Assembly (NCBI RefSeq): GCF_028389875.1
Contig: NC_084663.1
Location: 212,443,876-212,507,875 of the forward strand
Length of the DNA: 64,000 nt
Reading direction: 5' to 3'
Source: Rhea pennata
Lineage: Eukaryota > Chordata > Aves > Rheiformes > Rheidae
How positions within the stretch are numbered: position 1 is the first letter of the stretch; every line of letters starts with the position of its first letter. The position numbers were made by a program, and so were the translations under genes. Below, piece by piece: positions 36,096 through 47,162 of this stretch. Under the pieces are notes generated by a model. It searched no databases. It worked only from the letters and a program-made list of their open reading frames with translations, and was not told the origin of the DNA.

Positions 36096-36733
36096 ATTGA
36101 ATCACAGGATGGCTTAGGTTGGAAGGGACCTCTGGAGATCATCTAGTCCAACCTCCCTGCTCAAGCAGGATCACCTAGAGCACGTTGCACAGGGTTGTGT
36201 CCAGGCAGCTTGTGAATATCTCCAGAGAAGGAGACTCCACAACCTCTCGGGACAACCTGGTCCAGTGCTCTGTCACTCTCACAGGGAAGAAATTCCCCCT
36301 CACGGTCAGGCGGAACTTCCTGTGCTTCAGTTTCTGCCCATTGCCTCTTGTCCTGTAACACGGGACAACTGAAAAGAGTTTGTCCCCGTCCCCTTGACAC
36401 CCTCCCTTCAGGTACTTACACACACACTGATAAGATCCCCCCTCAGGCTTCTAATCCCCAGGCTGAAGAGCCCCAGCTCTCGCAGCCGTTCCTCCTAGGG
36501 CAGGTTCTCCAGCACTCTGATCATCCTCGTAGCCCCATGCTGGACTCTCTCCAGTAGCTCCATGTCTCTCTTGTGCTGGGGAGCCCAGAACTGGATGCAG
36601 GACTAAAGACGAGGCCTCCCAGGGCTAAGGAGAGGGGCAGGATCAACTCCCTCCACCTGCTTCCCAATGCACCCCTGGAGACCATTGGCCTTCCTGGCCA
36701 TAAGGGCACACTGCTGGCTCATGGTCAACTTGA
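36096..36733 (-). mobile_element. CR1 LINE flanking the array (minus strand)
   Basis: About 640 bp of CR1 in minus orientation. The 3' end is at the left (AATCACAGGATGGCTTAGG, then GGAAGGGACCTCTGGAGATC), and the sequence runs back through the FRLTVRGNFF-like and CYRTRGNG-like part of the reverse transcriptase end to a 5' truncation near 36733. It is a different copy from the CR1s in the array (clearly more diverged) and stops about 10 bp before the array begins. Confidence 0.92.
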
Positions 36734-36850
36734 TCACAACACAATCACTTCTCGCAGGGAAGAAATTCCCCCTCACCTTCAGGTGGAACTTCCTGTGCTT
36801 CAATTTCTGCCCATTGCAGAAATGCTGCTGACCTGCTGGCAACACTCTTT

Positions 36851-37146
36851 CCAATGCACCCCAGGAGACCACTGGCCTTCCTGGCCACAAGCCATGCTGG
36901 CTCATGGTCAACTTGCCATCCACCAGCACTCCCAGCTCCTCCTCTGCAGAGCTGCTCTCCACAAGGCCAGCCCCCAGCTCGGACTGGCAAAACTCTTCCC
37001 AATGCACCCCAGGAGACCACTGGCCTTCCTGGCCACAAGCCATGCTGGCTCATGGCCAACTTGCCATCTACCAGCACTCCCAGCTCCTTCTCTGCAGAGC
37101 TGCTCTCCACAAGGGCAGACCCCAGCTTGGGCTGGTGTCCATGGTT
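36851..37146. repeat. Internal 148-bp tandem duplication within CR1-a (unit 1 example)
   Basis: Two copies, 36851-36998 and 36999-37146, both beginning CCAATGCACCCCAGGAGACC, differ at several positions (for example GGTCAACTTGCCATCC versus GGCCAACTTGCCATCT). The duplication is therefore older than the spread of the array. Units 5, 9 and 11 keep only one copy, whose left part continues as the second copy, consistent with loss by recombination between the two. Confidence 0.93.
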
Positions 37147-37309
37147 ATTTCTCCCTAGGTGCAGGGCCCTCCACTTGCCCTTGTTGAACCTCAGGAGGTT
37201 CCTCTCCGCCCAACTCTCCAGCCTGTCCAGGTCTCTCTGGATGGCAGCACAGCCCTCAGGGGTGTCAGCCACTCCTCCCAGCTTGGCATCATCAGCAAAC
37301 TAAACAATG

Positions 37310-37382
37310 TGTTTCTGCCCGGTCTCGAACCGGGGACCTTTCGCGTGTGAGGCGAATGTGATAACCACTACACTACAGAAAC
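37310..37382 (-). tRNA. tRNA-Val (CAC), array unit 1
   Basis: A 73-nt cloverleaf on the minus strand. The acceptor stem GTTTCTG/CAGAAAC is fully paired, with discriminator A. The anticodon stem TTCGC/GCGAA is perfect, with loop CTCACAC and anticodon CAC at 37349-37347. The T stem is CCCGG/CCGGG with loop TTCGAGA. Both internal Pol III promoters are intact: A box TAGTGTAGTGG and B box GGTTCGAGACC. CCA is not encoded, as normal in eukaryotes. It is very close to vertebrate tRNA-Val; compared with the human form I remember, the last acceptor pair but one changes as a compensated pair (C-G to T-A). No T4 terminator follows: the first TTTT on this strand is about 317 nt downstream (36992-36989). 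Unit 1 differs from all others at 37931 (C) and 37138 (T). Confidence 0.96.
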
Positions 37383-38099
37383 CCACCTGAATGGGGGTGG
37401 ATAAAGGATCGGAATATTGGTGAAGCTGTGCTGAAACAACTGCTGAGAGCAGTGTCAGTCCCCTGCTTTCCTGGCGGAATTTGTCGGACCCTAGAAAGCC
37501 TCAGGAGAAGCACTAAACAAAGAAGCTTCCTCAAAGGTCCTCCAACACGCAAGCTCTTTGCCTGTCTCAGTGCCTGGGACACTCTTGATCCTTCCATGCT
37601 GCCAGAAAGGAGCCCGGCCAAGTCCAGGGTCCCAAACACATCCTGTAACCAGGCTTAGGGAGATCAGGTCTGTGCCAGGGTCCCTGGCAGACCAATGAGC
37701 CATGGAGAGAGCTCTGGGCACTGAGGTGCTGAGGCCGGGAGTCACGCTGCGCAGCTCACTCTTGGGGCATCCCGAGCCCTGAGCTTACCCTGGGCCAGCC
37801 TCCCTGGGAAGAGGCCATCAGCAGGCACTGCAGGTGAGCAGATGTCTGCTGAGGACACCTCATGTTCCGCGGACTCGTGGCTCCGAGCCCTGTCCTGGAG
37901 ACAGCATGGTCTGGCTTTCATCCACCCGACCTTTCCCGTGGAGAAAGACATCTCATACCAAAAGTGTGCATACGGCTGGCTGTAGCCACAGACCTGGAAA
38001 AGCTGCTGCTGCATGGGTCTTCTGCTGCGGGAAGACCACCTCTGTGTATGCATAGGAGCCGGGCATGAAAGCTGGTGAGTGCCTCACCAGACTCACAGA
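37383..38099. other. Array spacer 1 (tRNA 5' side), unit 1 example
   Basis: About 717 bp of sequence not recognised as CR1, repeated in every unit. It forms the 5' flank of the minus-strand tRNA. Open frames on both strands up to 103 codons are preserved between units only because the DNA is nearly identical; they resemble no protein. The origin of the spacer is unknown. Confidence 0.6.
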
Positions 38100-38722
38100 T
38101 CGCAGGGCAGTTGGGTTAGAAAAGACATCTGGAGTTCATCTAGTCCAACTCTGCCCAAGCAGGGTCACCAAGAGCAGGCTGCCCAGGACCCTGTCTGGTC
38201 AGGCTGTGAATATCTTCAAGCATGGAGATTTCACAACCTCTCAAGACAACCTGTTCCAGGGATCAGTCACCGTCACAGGAAAGAGTTTTCTAGTGTTCAA
38301 GCAGAACTCCGTATGTTCCAGTTTATGCCTGTTGCCTCTTGTCCTATCACAGGGCAACGCTGAGAAGAGCCTGGCCCTGTCCTCTTTACGCTCTCCCTTC
38401 AGATACTTCTACACACTGATAAGCTCGCTCAGCCTTTTCTTCTCCAGGCTGAACAGTCCCAACTCTCTCCTCATGAGAGATGCTCCAGTCTCTTCATCAC
38501 CTTAGTAGCCTTTTGCTGAACTCACTCCAGTAGCCCCCTTGTACTGGAGAGCCCAGGACTGGAAACAGCACTCCAGGTGTGGCCTCACCACAGGAAGGAT
38601 CACCTCCCTCAGCTTGCTGGCAACACTCCCCCGAACGTAGCCCAGGATGCCATTGGCCTTTGTTGCCACAAGAGCCCATTGCTGGCTCACGGTCAACTTG
38701 TTGTGCACCAGGACAAGGAATA
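38100..38722 (-). mobile_element. CR1-b LINE fragment of the array unit (unit 1 example)
   Basis: About 620 bp of CR1 in minus orientation, from a 3' region (GGGTTAGAAAAGACATCTGG, then CATCTAGTCCAACTC) back to GGTCAACTTGTTGTGCACCA. On the minus strand the frame resembles the reverse-transcriptase end ([20 protein letters not shown], then [16 protein letters not shown]). It is truncated at its 5' end and not functional. It recurs in every complete unit. Confidence 0.92.
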
Positions 38723-39049
38723 GTGCAAGAAATGCACCCCACAAAAGGAGGACTGTTGAGCAAGGGCGGTTTTCAAGTGCTCAGAAACCGCCCTCGCATC
38801 ACCCTGGCCAGACAGCTAGAAGAGCTGGGAGCATCCAGAAGGAGCTGAGGCCTCCTAGCAAGACCAGGTGCCCCCAACAGAGGGAACAGCCAGAGCCCAA
38901 GTGCTACTGGGGCTAGGCACAGGCTGAGGCAGCTGCGAGGCCCAGAGCCTGCCCAGCTCTCGGCAGCAGATGTGCTGGGAGCAGGGAGCACAAGCGCTCT
39001 TCTATCCCTGGTAGTTTGGAGTCAGCAAGACCAGGAGGAGGACGTTAGA
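38723..39049. other. Array spacer 2, unit 1 example
   Basis: About 327 bp between CR1-b and the 3' end of the next CR1-a. Not recognised as a repeat family or gene. It contains a short GGCGGTTTTCAAGTGCTCAG / AACCGCC inverted pair near 38765-38793. Confidence 0.55.
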
Positions 39050-39783
39050 GAATCACAGAATGGTTGAGGTTGATGGAAGGGACCTCTGGAGATCATCTAG
39101 TCCAACCTCCCTGCTCAAGCAGAGTCACCTGGAGCACATTGCACAGGATCACGTCCAGGCAGGTTTTGAATATCTCCAGACAAGGAGACTCCACAACCTC
39201 TCTGGGCAACCTGCTCCAGGGCTCCATCACTTCTCGCAGGGAAGAAATTCCCCCTCACCTTCAGGTGGAACTTCCTGTGCTTCAATTTCTGCCCATTGCA
39301 GAAATGCTGCTGACCTGCTGGCAACACTCTTTCCAATGCACCCCAGGAGACCACTGGCCTTCCTGGCCACAAGCCATGCTGGCTCATGGTCAACTTGCCA
39401 TCCACCAGCACTCCCAGCTCCTCCTCTGCAGAGCTGCTCTCCACAAGGCCAGCCCCCAGCTCGGACTGGCAAAACTCTTCCCAATGCACCCCAGGAGACC
39501 ACTGGCCTTCCTGGCCACAAGCCATGCTGGCTCATGGCCAACTTGCCATCTACCAGCACTCCCAGCTCCTTCTCTGCAGAGCTGCTCTCCACAAGGGCAG
39601 ACCCCAGCTTGGGCTGGTGCCCATGGTTATTTCTCCCTAGGTGCAGGGCCCTCCACTTGCCCTTGCTGAACCTCAGGAGGTTCCTCTCCGCCCAACTCTC
39701 CAGCCTGTCCAGGTCTCTCTGGATGGCAGCACAGCCCTCAGGGGTGTCAGCCACTCCTCCCAGCTTGGCATCATCAGCAAACT
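39050..39783 (-). mobile_element. CR1-a LINE fragment abutting the tRNA (units 1/2 example)
   Basis: About 730 bp of CR1 in minus orientation with a preserved 3' end (GAATCACAGAATGGTTGAGG at 39050-39069, then GGAAGGGACCTCTGGAGATC). Its minus-strand frame starts near the right end with MADTPEGCAAIQRDLDRLES and continues LLRFSKGKWRALHLGRN and AEKELGVLVDGKLAMS, the thumb/C-terminal part of CR1 reverse transcriptase. It is 5'-truncated and carries the 148-bp internal duplication. The truncated 5' end stops about 8 bp from the 3' end of tRNA-Val, and both point the same way, so the tRNA lies directly upstream of the LINE in sense orientation. Confidence 0.93.
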
Positions 39784-39791
39784 AAACAATG

Positions 39792-39864
39792 TGTTTCTGC
39801 CCGGTCTCGAACCGGGGACCTTTCGCGTGTTAGGCGAATGTGATAACCACTACACTACAGAAAC
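39792..39864 (-). tRNA. tRNA-Val (AAC), array unit 2
   Basis: Same 73-nt gene as in unit 1 except for the wobble base: T at 39831 on the + strand makes the anticodon AAC, still valine. A34 is normally edited to inosine by ADAT2/3, allowing GTT, GTC and GTA to be read. All stems and both Pol III boxes are intact. The unit (39226-41707) also has GGTCACC instead of AGTCACC near 40747 and the ATCTT form near 40981. Confidence 0.96.
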
Positions 39865-42273
39865 CCACCTGAATGGGGGTGGATAAAGGATCGGAATATT
39901 GGTGAAGCTGTGCTGAAACAACTGCTGAGAGCAGTGTCAGTCCCCTGCTTTCCTGGCGGAATTTGTCGGACCCTAGAAAGCCTCAGGAGAAGCACTAAAC
40001 AAAGAAGCTTCCTCAAAGGTCCTCCAACACGCAAGCTCTTTGCCTGTCTCAGTGCCTGGGACACTCTTGATCCTTCCATGCTGCCAGAAAGGAGCCCGGC
40101 CAAGTCCAGGGTCCCAAACACATCCTGTAACCAGGCTTAGGGAGATCAGGTCTGTGCCAGGGTCCCTGGCAGACCAATGAGCCATGGAGAGAGCTCTGGG
40201 CACTGAGGTGCTGAGGCCGGGAGTCACGCTGCGCAGCTCACTCTTGGGGCATCCCGAGCCCTGAGCTTACCCTGGGCCAGCCTCCCTGGGAAGAGGCCAT
40301 CAGCAGGCACTGCAGGTGAGCAGATGTCTGCTGAGGACACCTCATGTTCCGCGGACTCGTGGCTCCGAGCCCTGTCCTGGAGACAGCATGGTCTGGCTTT
40401 CATCCACCCGACTTTTCCCGTGGAGAAAGACATCTCATACCAAAAGTGTGCATACGGCTGGCTGTAGCCACAGACCTGGAAAAGCTGCTGCTGCATGGGT
40501 CTTCTGCTGCGGGAAGACCACCTCTGTGTATGCATAGGAGCCGGGCATGAAAGCTGGTGAGTGCCTCACCAGACTCACAGATCGCAGGGCAGTTGGGTTA
40601 GAAAAGACATCTGGAGTTCATCTAGTCCAACTCTGCCCAAGCAGGGTCACCAAGAGCAGGCTGCCCAGGACCCTGTCTGGTCAGGCTGTGAATATCTTCA
40701 AGCATGGAGATTTCACAACCTCTCAAGACAACCTGTTCCAGGGATCGGTCACCGTCACAGGAAAGAGTTTTCTAGTGTTCAAGCAGAACTCCGTATGTTC
40801 CAGTTTATGCCTGTTGCCTCTTGTCCTATCACAGGGCAACGCTGAGAAGAGCCTGGCCCTGTCCTCTTTACGCTCTCCCTTCAGATACTTCTACACACTG
40901 ATAAGCTCGCTCAGCCTTTTCTTCTCCAGGCTGAACAGTCCCAACTCTCTCCTCATGAGAGATGCTCCAGTCTCTTCATCATCTTAGTAGCCTTTTGCTG
41001 AACTCACTCCAGTAGCCCCCTTGTACTGGAGAGCCCAGGACTGGAAACAGCACTCCAGGTGTGGCCTCACCACAGGAAGGATCACCTCCCTCAGCTTGCT
41101 GGCAACACTCCCCCGAACGTAGCCCAGGATGCCATTGGCCTTTGTTGCCACAAGAGCCCATTGCTGGCTCACGGTCAACTTGTTGTGCACCAGGACAAGG
41201 AATAGTGCAAGAAATGCACCCCACAAAAGGAGGACTGTTGAGCAAGGGCGGTTTTCAAGTGCTCAGAAACCGCCCTCGCATCACCCTGGCCAGACAGCTA
41301 GAAGAGCTGGGAGCATCCAGAAGGAGCTGAGGCCTCCTAGCAAGACCAGGTGCCCCCAACAGAGGGAACAGCCAGAGCCCAAGTGCTACTGGGGCTAGGC
41401 ACAGGCTGAGGCAGCTGCGAGGCCCAGAGCCTGCCCAGCTCTCGGCAGCAGATGTGCTGGGAGCAGGGAGCACAAGCGCTCTTCTATCCCTGGTAGTTTG
41501 GAGTCAGCAAGACCAGGAGGAGGACGTTAGAGAATCACAGAATGGTTGAGGTTGATGGAAGGGACCTCTGGAGATCATCTAGTCCAACCTCCCTGCTCAA
41601 GCAGAGTCACCTGGAGCACATTGCACAGGATCACGTCCAGGCAGGTTTTGAATATCTCCAGACAAGGAGACTCCACGACCTCTCTGGGCAACCTGCTCCA
41701 GGGCTCCATCACTTCTCGCAGGGAAGAAATTCCCCCTCACCTTCAGGTGGAACTTCCTGTGCTTCAATTTCTGCCCATTGCAGAAATGCTGCTGACCTGC
41801 TGGCAACACTCTTTCCAATGCACCCCAGGAGACCACTGGCCTTCCTGGCCACAAGCCATGCTGGCTCATGGTCAACTTGCCATCCACCAGCACTCCCAGC
41901 TCCTCCTCTGCAGAGCTGCTCTCCACAAGGCCAGCCCCCAGCTCGGACTGGCAAAACTCTTCCCAATGCACCCCAGGAGACCACTGGCCTTCCTGGCCAC
42001 AAGCCATGCTGGCTCATGGCCAACTTGCCATCTACCAGCACTCCCAGCTCCTTCTCTGCAGAGCTGCTCTCCACAAGGGCAGACCCCAGCTTGGGCTGAT
42101 GCCCATGGTTATTTCTCCCTAGGTGCAGGGCCCTCCACTTGCCCTTGTTGAACCTCAGGAGGTTCCTCTCCGCCCAACTCTCCAGCCTGTCCAGGTCTCT
42201 CTGGATGGCAGCACAGCCCTCAGGGGTGTCAGCCACTCCTCCCAGCTTGGCATCATCAGCAAACTAAACAATG

Positions 42274-42346
42274 TGTTTCTGCCCGGTCTCGAACCGGGGA
42301 CCTTTCGCGTGTGAGGCGAATGTGATAACCACTACACTACAGAAAC
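42274..42346 (-). tRNA. tRNA-Val (CAC), array unit 3
   Basis: Identical to the unit 1 gene, anticodon CAC. Its unit (41708-44189) carries a private C-to-T change at about 43065 and a private G in CCACGACC near 41676, just before the unit border, and it begins the series with CTGATGCCC upstream of the tRNA (about 42098). Confidence 0.96.
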
Positions 42347-44755
42347 CCACCTGAATGGGGGTGGATAAAGGATCGGAATATTGGTGAAGCTGTGCTGAAA
42401 CAACTGCTGAGAGCAGTGTCAGTCCCCTGCTTTCCTGGCGGAATTTGTCGGACCCTAGAAAGCCTCAGGAGAAGCACTAAACAAAGAAGCTTCCTCAAAG
42501 GTCCTCCAACACGCAAGCTCTTTGCCTGTCTCAGTGCCTGGGACACTCTTGATCCTTCCATGCTGCCAGAAAGGAGCCCGGCCAAGTCCAGGGTCCCAAA
42601 CACATCCTGTAACCAGGCTTAGGGAGATCAGGTCTGTGCCAGGGTCCCTGGCAGACCAATGAGCCATGGAGAGAGCTCTGGGCACTGAGGTGCTGAGGCC
42701 GGGAGTCACGCTGCGCAGCTCACTCTTGGGGCATCCCGAGCCCTGAGCTTACCCTGGGCCAGCCTCCCTGGGAAGAGGCCATCAGCAGGCACTGCAGGTG
42801 AGCAGATGTCTGCTGAGGACACCTCATGTTCCGCGGACTCGTGGCTCCGAGCCCTGTCCTGGAGACAGCATGGTCTGGCTTTCATCCACCCGACTTTTCC
42901 CGTGGAGAAAGACATCTCATACCAAAAGTGTGCATACGGCTGGCTGTAGCCACAGACCTGGAAAAGCTGCTGCTGCATGGGTCTTCTGCTGCGGGAAGAC
43001 CACCTCTGTGTATGCATAGGAGCCGGGCATGAAAGCTGGTGAGTGCCTCACCAGACTCACAGATTGCAGGGCAGTTGGGTTAGAAAAGACATCTGGAGTT
43101 CATCTAGTCCAACTCTGCCCAAGCAGGGTCACCAAGAGCAGGCTGCCCAGGACCCTGTCTGGTCAGGCTGTGAATATCTTCAAGCATGGAGATTTCACAA
43201 CCTCTCAAGACAACCTGTTCCAGGGATCAGTCACCGTCACAGGAAAGAGTTTTCTAGTGTTCAAGCAGAACTCCGTATGTTCCAGTTTATGCCTGTTGCC
43301 TCTTGTCCTATCACAGGGCAACGCTGAGAAGAGCCTGGCCCTGTCCTCTTTACGCTCTCCCTTCAGATACTTCTACACACTGATAAGCTCGCTCAGCCTT
43401 TTCTTCTCCAGGCTGAACAGTCCCAACTCTCTCCTCATGAGAGATGCTCCAGTCTCTTCATCACCTTAGTAGCCTTTTGCTGAACTCACTCCAGTAGCCC
43501 CCTTGTACTGGAGAGCCCAGGACTGGAAACAGCACTCCAGGTGTGGCCTCACCACAGGAAGGATCACCTCCCTCAGCTTGCTGGCAACACTCCCCCGAAC
43601 GTAGCCCAGGATGCCATTGGCCTTTGTTGCCACAAGAGCCCATTGCTGGCTCACGGTCAACTTGTTGTGCACCAGGACAAGGAATAGTGCAAGAAATGCA
43701 CCCCACAAAAGGAGGACTGTTGAGCAAGGGCGGTTTTCAAGTGCTCAGAAACCGCCCTCGCATCACCCTGGCCAGACAGCTAGAAGAGCTGGGAGCATCC
43801 AGAAGGAGCTGAGGCCTCCTAGCAAGACCAGGTGCCCCCAACAGAGGGAACAGCCAGAGCCCAAGTGCTACTGGGGCTAGGCACAGGCTGAGGCAGCTGC
43901 GAGGCCCAGAGCCTGCCCAGCTCTCGGCAGCAGATGTGCTGGGAGCAGGGAGCACAAGCGCTCTTCTATCCCTGGTAGTTTGGAGTCAGCAAGACCAGGA
44001 GGAGGACGTTAGAGAATCACAGAATGGTTGAGGTTGATGGAAGGGACCTCTGGAGATCATCTAGTCCAACCTCCCTGCTCAAGCAGAGTCACCTGGAGCA
44101 CATTGCACAGGATCACGTCCAGGCAGGTTTTGAATATCTCCAGACAAGGAGACTCCACAACCTCTCTGGGCAACCTGCTCCAGGGCTCCATCACTTCTCG
44201 CAGGGAAGAAATTCCCCCTCACCTTCAGGTGGAACTTCCTGTGCTTCAATTTCTGCCCATTGCAGAAATGCTGCTGACCTGCTGGCAACACTCTTTCCAA
44301 TGCACCCCAGGAGACCACTGGCCTTCCTGGCCACAAGCCATGCTGGCTCATGGTCAACTTGCCATCCACCAGCACTCCCAGCTCCTCCTCTGCAGAGCTG
44401 CTCTCCACAAGGCCAGCCCCCAGCTCGGACTGGCAAAACTCTTCCCAATGCACCCCAGGAGACCACTGGCCTTCCTGGCCACAAGCCATGCTGGCTCATG
44501 GCCAACTTGCCATCTACCAGCACTCCCAGCTCCTTCTCTGCAGAGCTGCTCTCCACAAGGGCAGACCCCAGCTTGGGCTGATGCCCATGGTTATTTCTCC
44601 CTAGGTGCAGGGCCCTCCACTTGCCCTTGTTGAACCTCAGGAGGTTCCTCTCCGCCCAACTCTCCAGCCTGTCCAGGTCTCTCTGGATGGCAGCACAGCC
44701 CTCAGGGGTGTCAGCCACTCCTCCCAGCTTGGCATCATCAGCAAACTAAACAATG

Positions 44756-44828
44756 TGTTTCTGCCCGGTCTCGAACCGGGGACCTTTCGCGTGTGAGGCG
44801 AATGTGATAACCACTACACTACAGAAAC
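44756..44828 (-). tRNA. tRNA-Val (CAC), array unit 4
   Basis: Identical 73-nt gene, anticodon CAC. The end of this unit (44190-46671) carries the linked changes ATCTT (about 45945), CACGGGAAGG (about 46036) and CTCCGAACG (about 46076), which run into the shortened unit 5. Confidence 0.96.
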
Positions 44829-47089
44829 CCACCTGAATGGGGGTGGATAAAGGATCGGAATATTGGTGAAGCTGTGCTGAAACAACTGCTGAGAGCAGTG
44901 TCAGTCCCCTGCTTTCCTGGCGGAATTTGTCGGACCCTAGAAAGCCTCAGGAGAAGCACTAAACAAAGAAGCTTCCTCAAAGGTCCTCCAACACGCAAGC
45001 TCTTTGCCTGTCTCAGTGCCTGGGACACTCTTGATCCTTCCATGCTGCCAGAAAGGAGCCCGGCCAAGTCCAGGGTCCCAAACACATCCTGTAACCAGGC
45101 TTAGGGAGATCAGGTCTGTGCCAGGGTCCCTGGCAGACCAATGAGCCATGGAGAGAGCTCTGGGCACTGAGGTGCTGAGGCCGGGAGTCACGCTGCGCAG
45201 CTCACTCTTGGGGCATCCCGAGCCCTGAGCTTACCCTGGGCCAGCCTCCCTGGGAAGAGGCCATCAGCAGGCACTGCAGGTGAGCAGATGTCTGCTGAGG
45301 ACACCTCATGTTCCGCGGACTCGTGGCTCCGAGCCCTGTCCTGGAGACAGCATGGTCTGGCTTTCATCCACCCGACTTTTCCCGTGGAGAAAGACATCTC
45401 ATACCAAAAGTGTGCATACGGCTGGCTGTAGCCACAGACCTGGAAAAGCTGCTGCTGCATGGGTCTTCTGCTGCGGGAAGACCACCTCTGTGTATGCATA
45501 GGAGCCGGGCATGAAAGCTGGTGAGTGCCTCACCAGACTCACAGATCGCAGGGCAGTTGGGTTAGAAAAGACATCTGGAGTTCATCTAGTCCAACTCTGC
45601 CCAAGCAGGGTCACCAAGAGCAGGCTGCCCAGGACCCTGTCTGGTCAGGCTGTGAATATCTTCAAGCATGGAGATTTCACAACCTCTCAAGACAACCTGT
45701 TCCAGGGATCAGTCACCGTCACAGGAAAGAGTTTTCTAGTGTTCAAGCAGAACTCCGTATGTTCCAGTTTATGCCTGTTGCCTCTTGTCCTATCACAGGG
45801 CAACGCTGAGAAGAGCCTGGCCCTGTCCTCTTTACGCTCTCCCTTCAGATACTTCTACACACTGATAAGCTCGCTCAGCCTTTTCTTCTCCAGGCTGAAC
45901 AGTCCCAACTCTCTCCTCATGAGAGATGCTCCAGTCTCTTCATCATCTTAGTAGCCTTTTGCTGAACTCACTCCAGTAGCCCCCTTGTACTGGAGAGCCC
46001 AGGACTGGAAACAGCACTCCAGGTGTGGCCTCACCACGGGAAGGATCACCTCCCTCAGCTTGCTGGCAACACTCCTCCGAACGTAGCCCAGGATGCCATT
46101 GGCCTTTGTTGCCACAAGAGCCCATTGCTGGCTCACGGTCAACTTGTTGTGCACCAGGACAAGGAATAGTGCAAGAAATGCACCCCACAAAAGGAGGACT
46201 GTTGAGCAAGGGCGGTTTTCAAGTGCTCAGAAACCGCCCTCGCATCACCCTGGCCAGACAGCTAGAAGAGCTGGGAGCATCCAGAAGGAGCTGAGGCCTC
46301 CTAGCAAGACCAGGTGCCCCCAACAGAGGGAACAGCCAGAGCCCAAGTGCTACTGGGGCTAGGCACAGGCTGAGGCAGCTGCGAGGCCCAGAGCCTGCCC
46401 AGCTCTCGGCAGCAGATGTGCTGGGAGCAGGGAGCACAAGCGCTCTTCTATCCCTGGTAGTTTGGAGTCAGCAAGACCAGGAGGAGGACGTTAGAGAATC
46501 ACAGAATGGTTGAGGTTGATGGAAGGGACCTCTGGAGATCATCTAGTCCAACCTCCCTGCTCAAGCAGAGTCACCTGGAGCACATTGCACAGGATCACGT
46601 CCAGGCAGGTTTTGAATATCTCCAGACAAGGAGACTCCACAACCTCTCTGGGCAACCTGCTCCAGGGCTCCATCACTTCTCGCAGGGAAGAAATTCCCCC
46701 TCACCTTCAGGTGGAACTTCCTGTGCTTCAATTTCTGCCCATTGCAGAAATGCTGCTGACCTGCTGGCAACACTCTTTCCAATGCACCCCAGGAGACCAC
46801 TGGCCTTCCTGGCCACAAGCCATGCTGGCTCATGGCCAACTTGCCATCTACCAGCACTCCCAGCTCCTTCTCTGCAGAGCTGCTCTCCACAAGGGCAGAC
46901 CCCAGCTTGGGCTGGTGCCCATGGTTATTTCTCCCTAGGTGCAGGGCCCTCCACTTGCCCTTGTTGAACCTCAGGAGGTTCCTCTCCGCCCAACTCTCCA
47001 GCCTGTCCAGGTCTCTCTGAATGGCAGCACAGCCCTCAGGGGTGTCAGCCACTCCTCCCAGCTTGGCATCATCAGCAAACTAAACAATG

Positions 47090-47162
47090 TGTTTCTGCCC
47101 GGTCTCGAACCGGGGACCTTTCGCGTGTGAGGCGAATGTGATAACCACTACACTACAGAAAC
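47090..47162 (-). tRNA. tRNA-Val (CAC), array unit 5 (short unit)
   Basis: Identical gene, anticodon CAC, in a 2334-bp unit (46672-49005) that lacks one 148-bp subrepeat. With that subrepeat the first downstream TTTT is also lost, so on the minus strand there is no T4 run from the tRNA through the whole remaining CR1-a. Unit markers: CTCTGAATGG before the tRNA, GCATAGGGC near 47752 and CCCAATGCT near 48459. Confidence 0.96.

Noticed and set aside
36745-37272. Minus-strand frame of 175 codons (and similar 136- and 163-codon frames) repeated in every unit
   Set aside because: Its first part is the C-terminal part of CR1 reverse transcriptase and the rest is a shifted reading of the 148-bp duplication. 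It is a truncated LINE remnant copied by the array, not a gene family.
37742-38068. Open frames on both strands in array spacer 1, identical in all units
   Set aside because: They persist because the units are nearly identical in DNA. They overlap each other in several frames and resemble no protein.
39641-39886. Longer + strand frame crossing the tRNA in unit 2 (and unit 11)
   Set aside because: It is longer only because the anticodon change removes a TGA on the antisense strand of the tRNA. It has no coding meaning.
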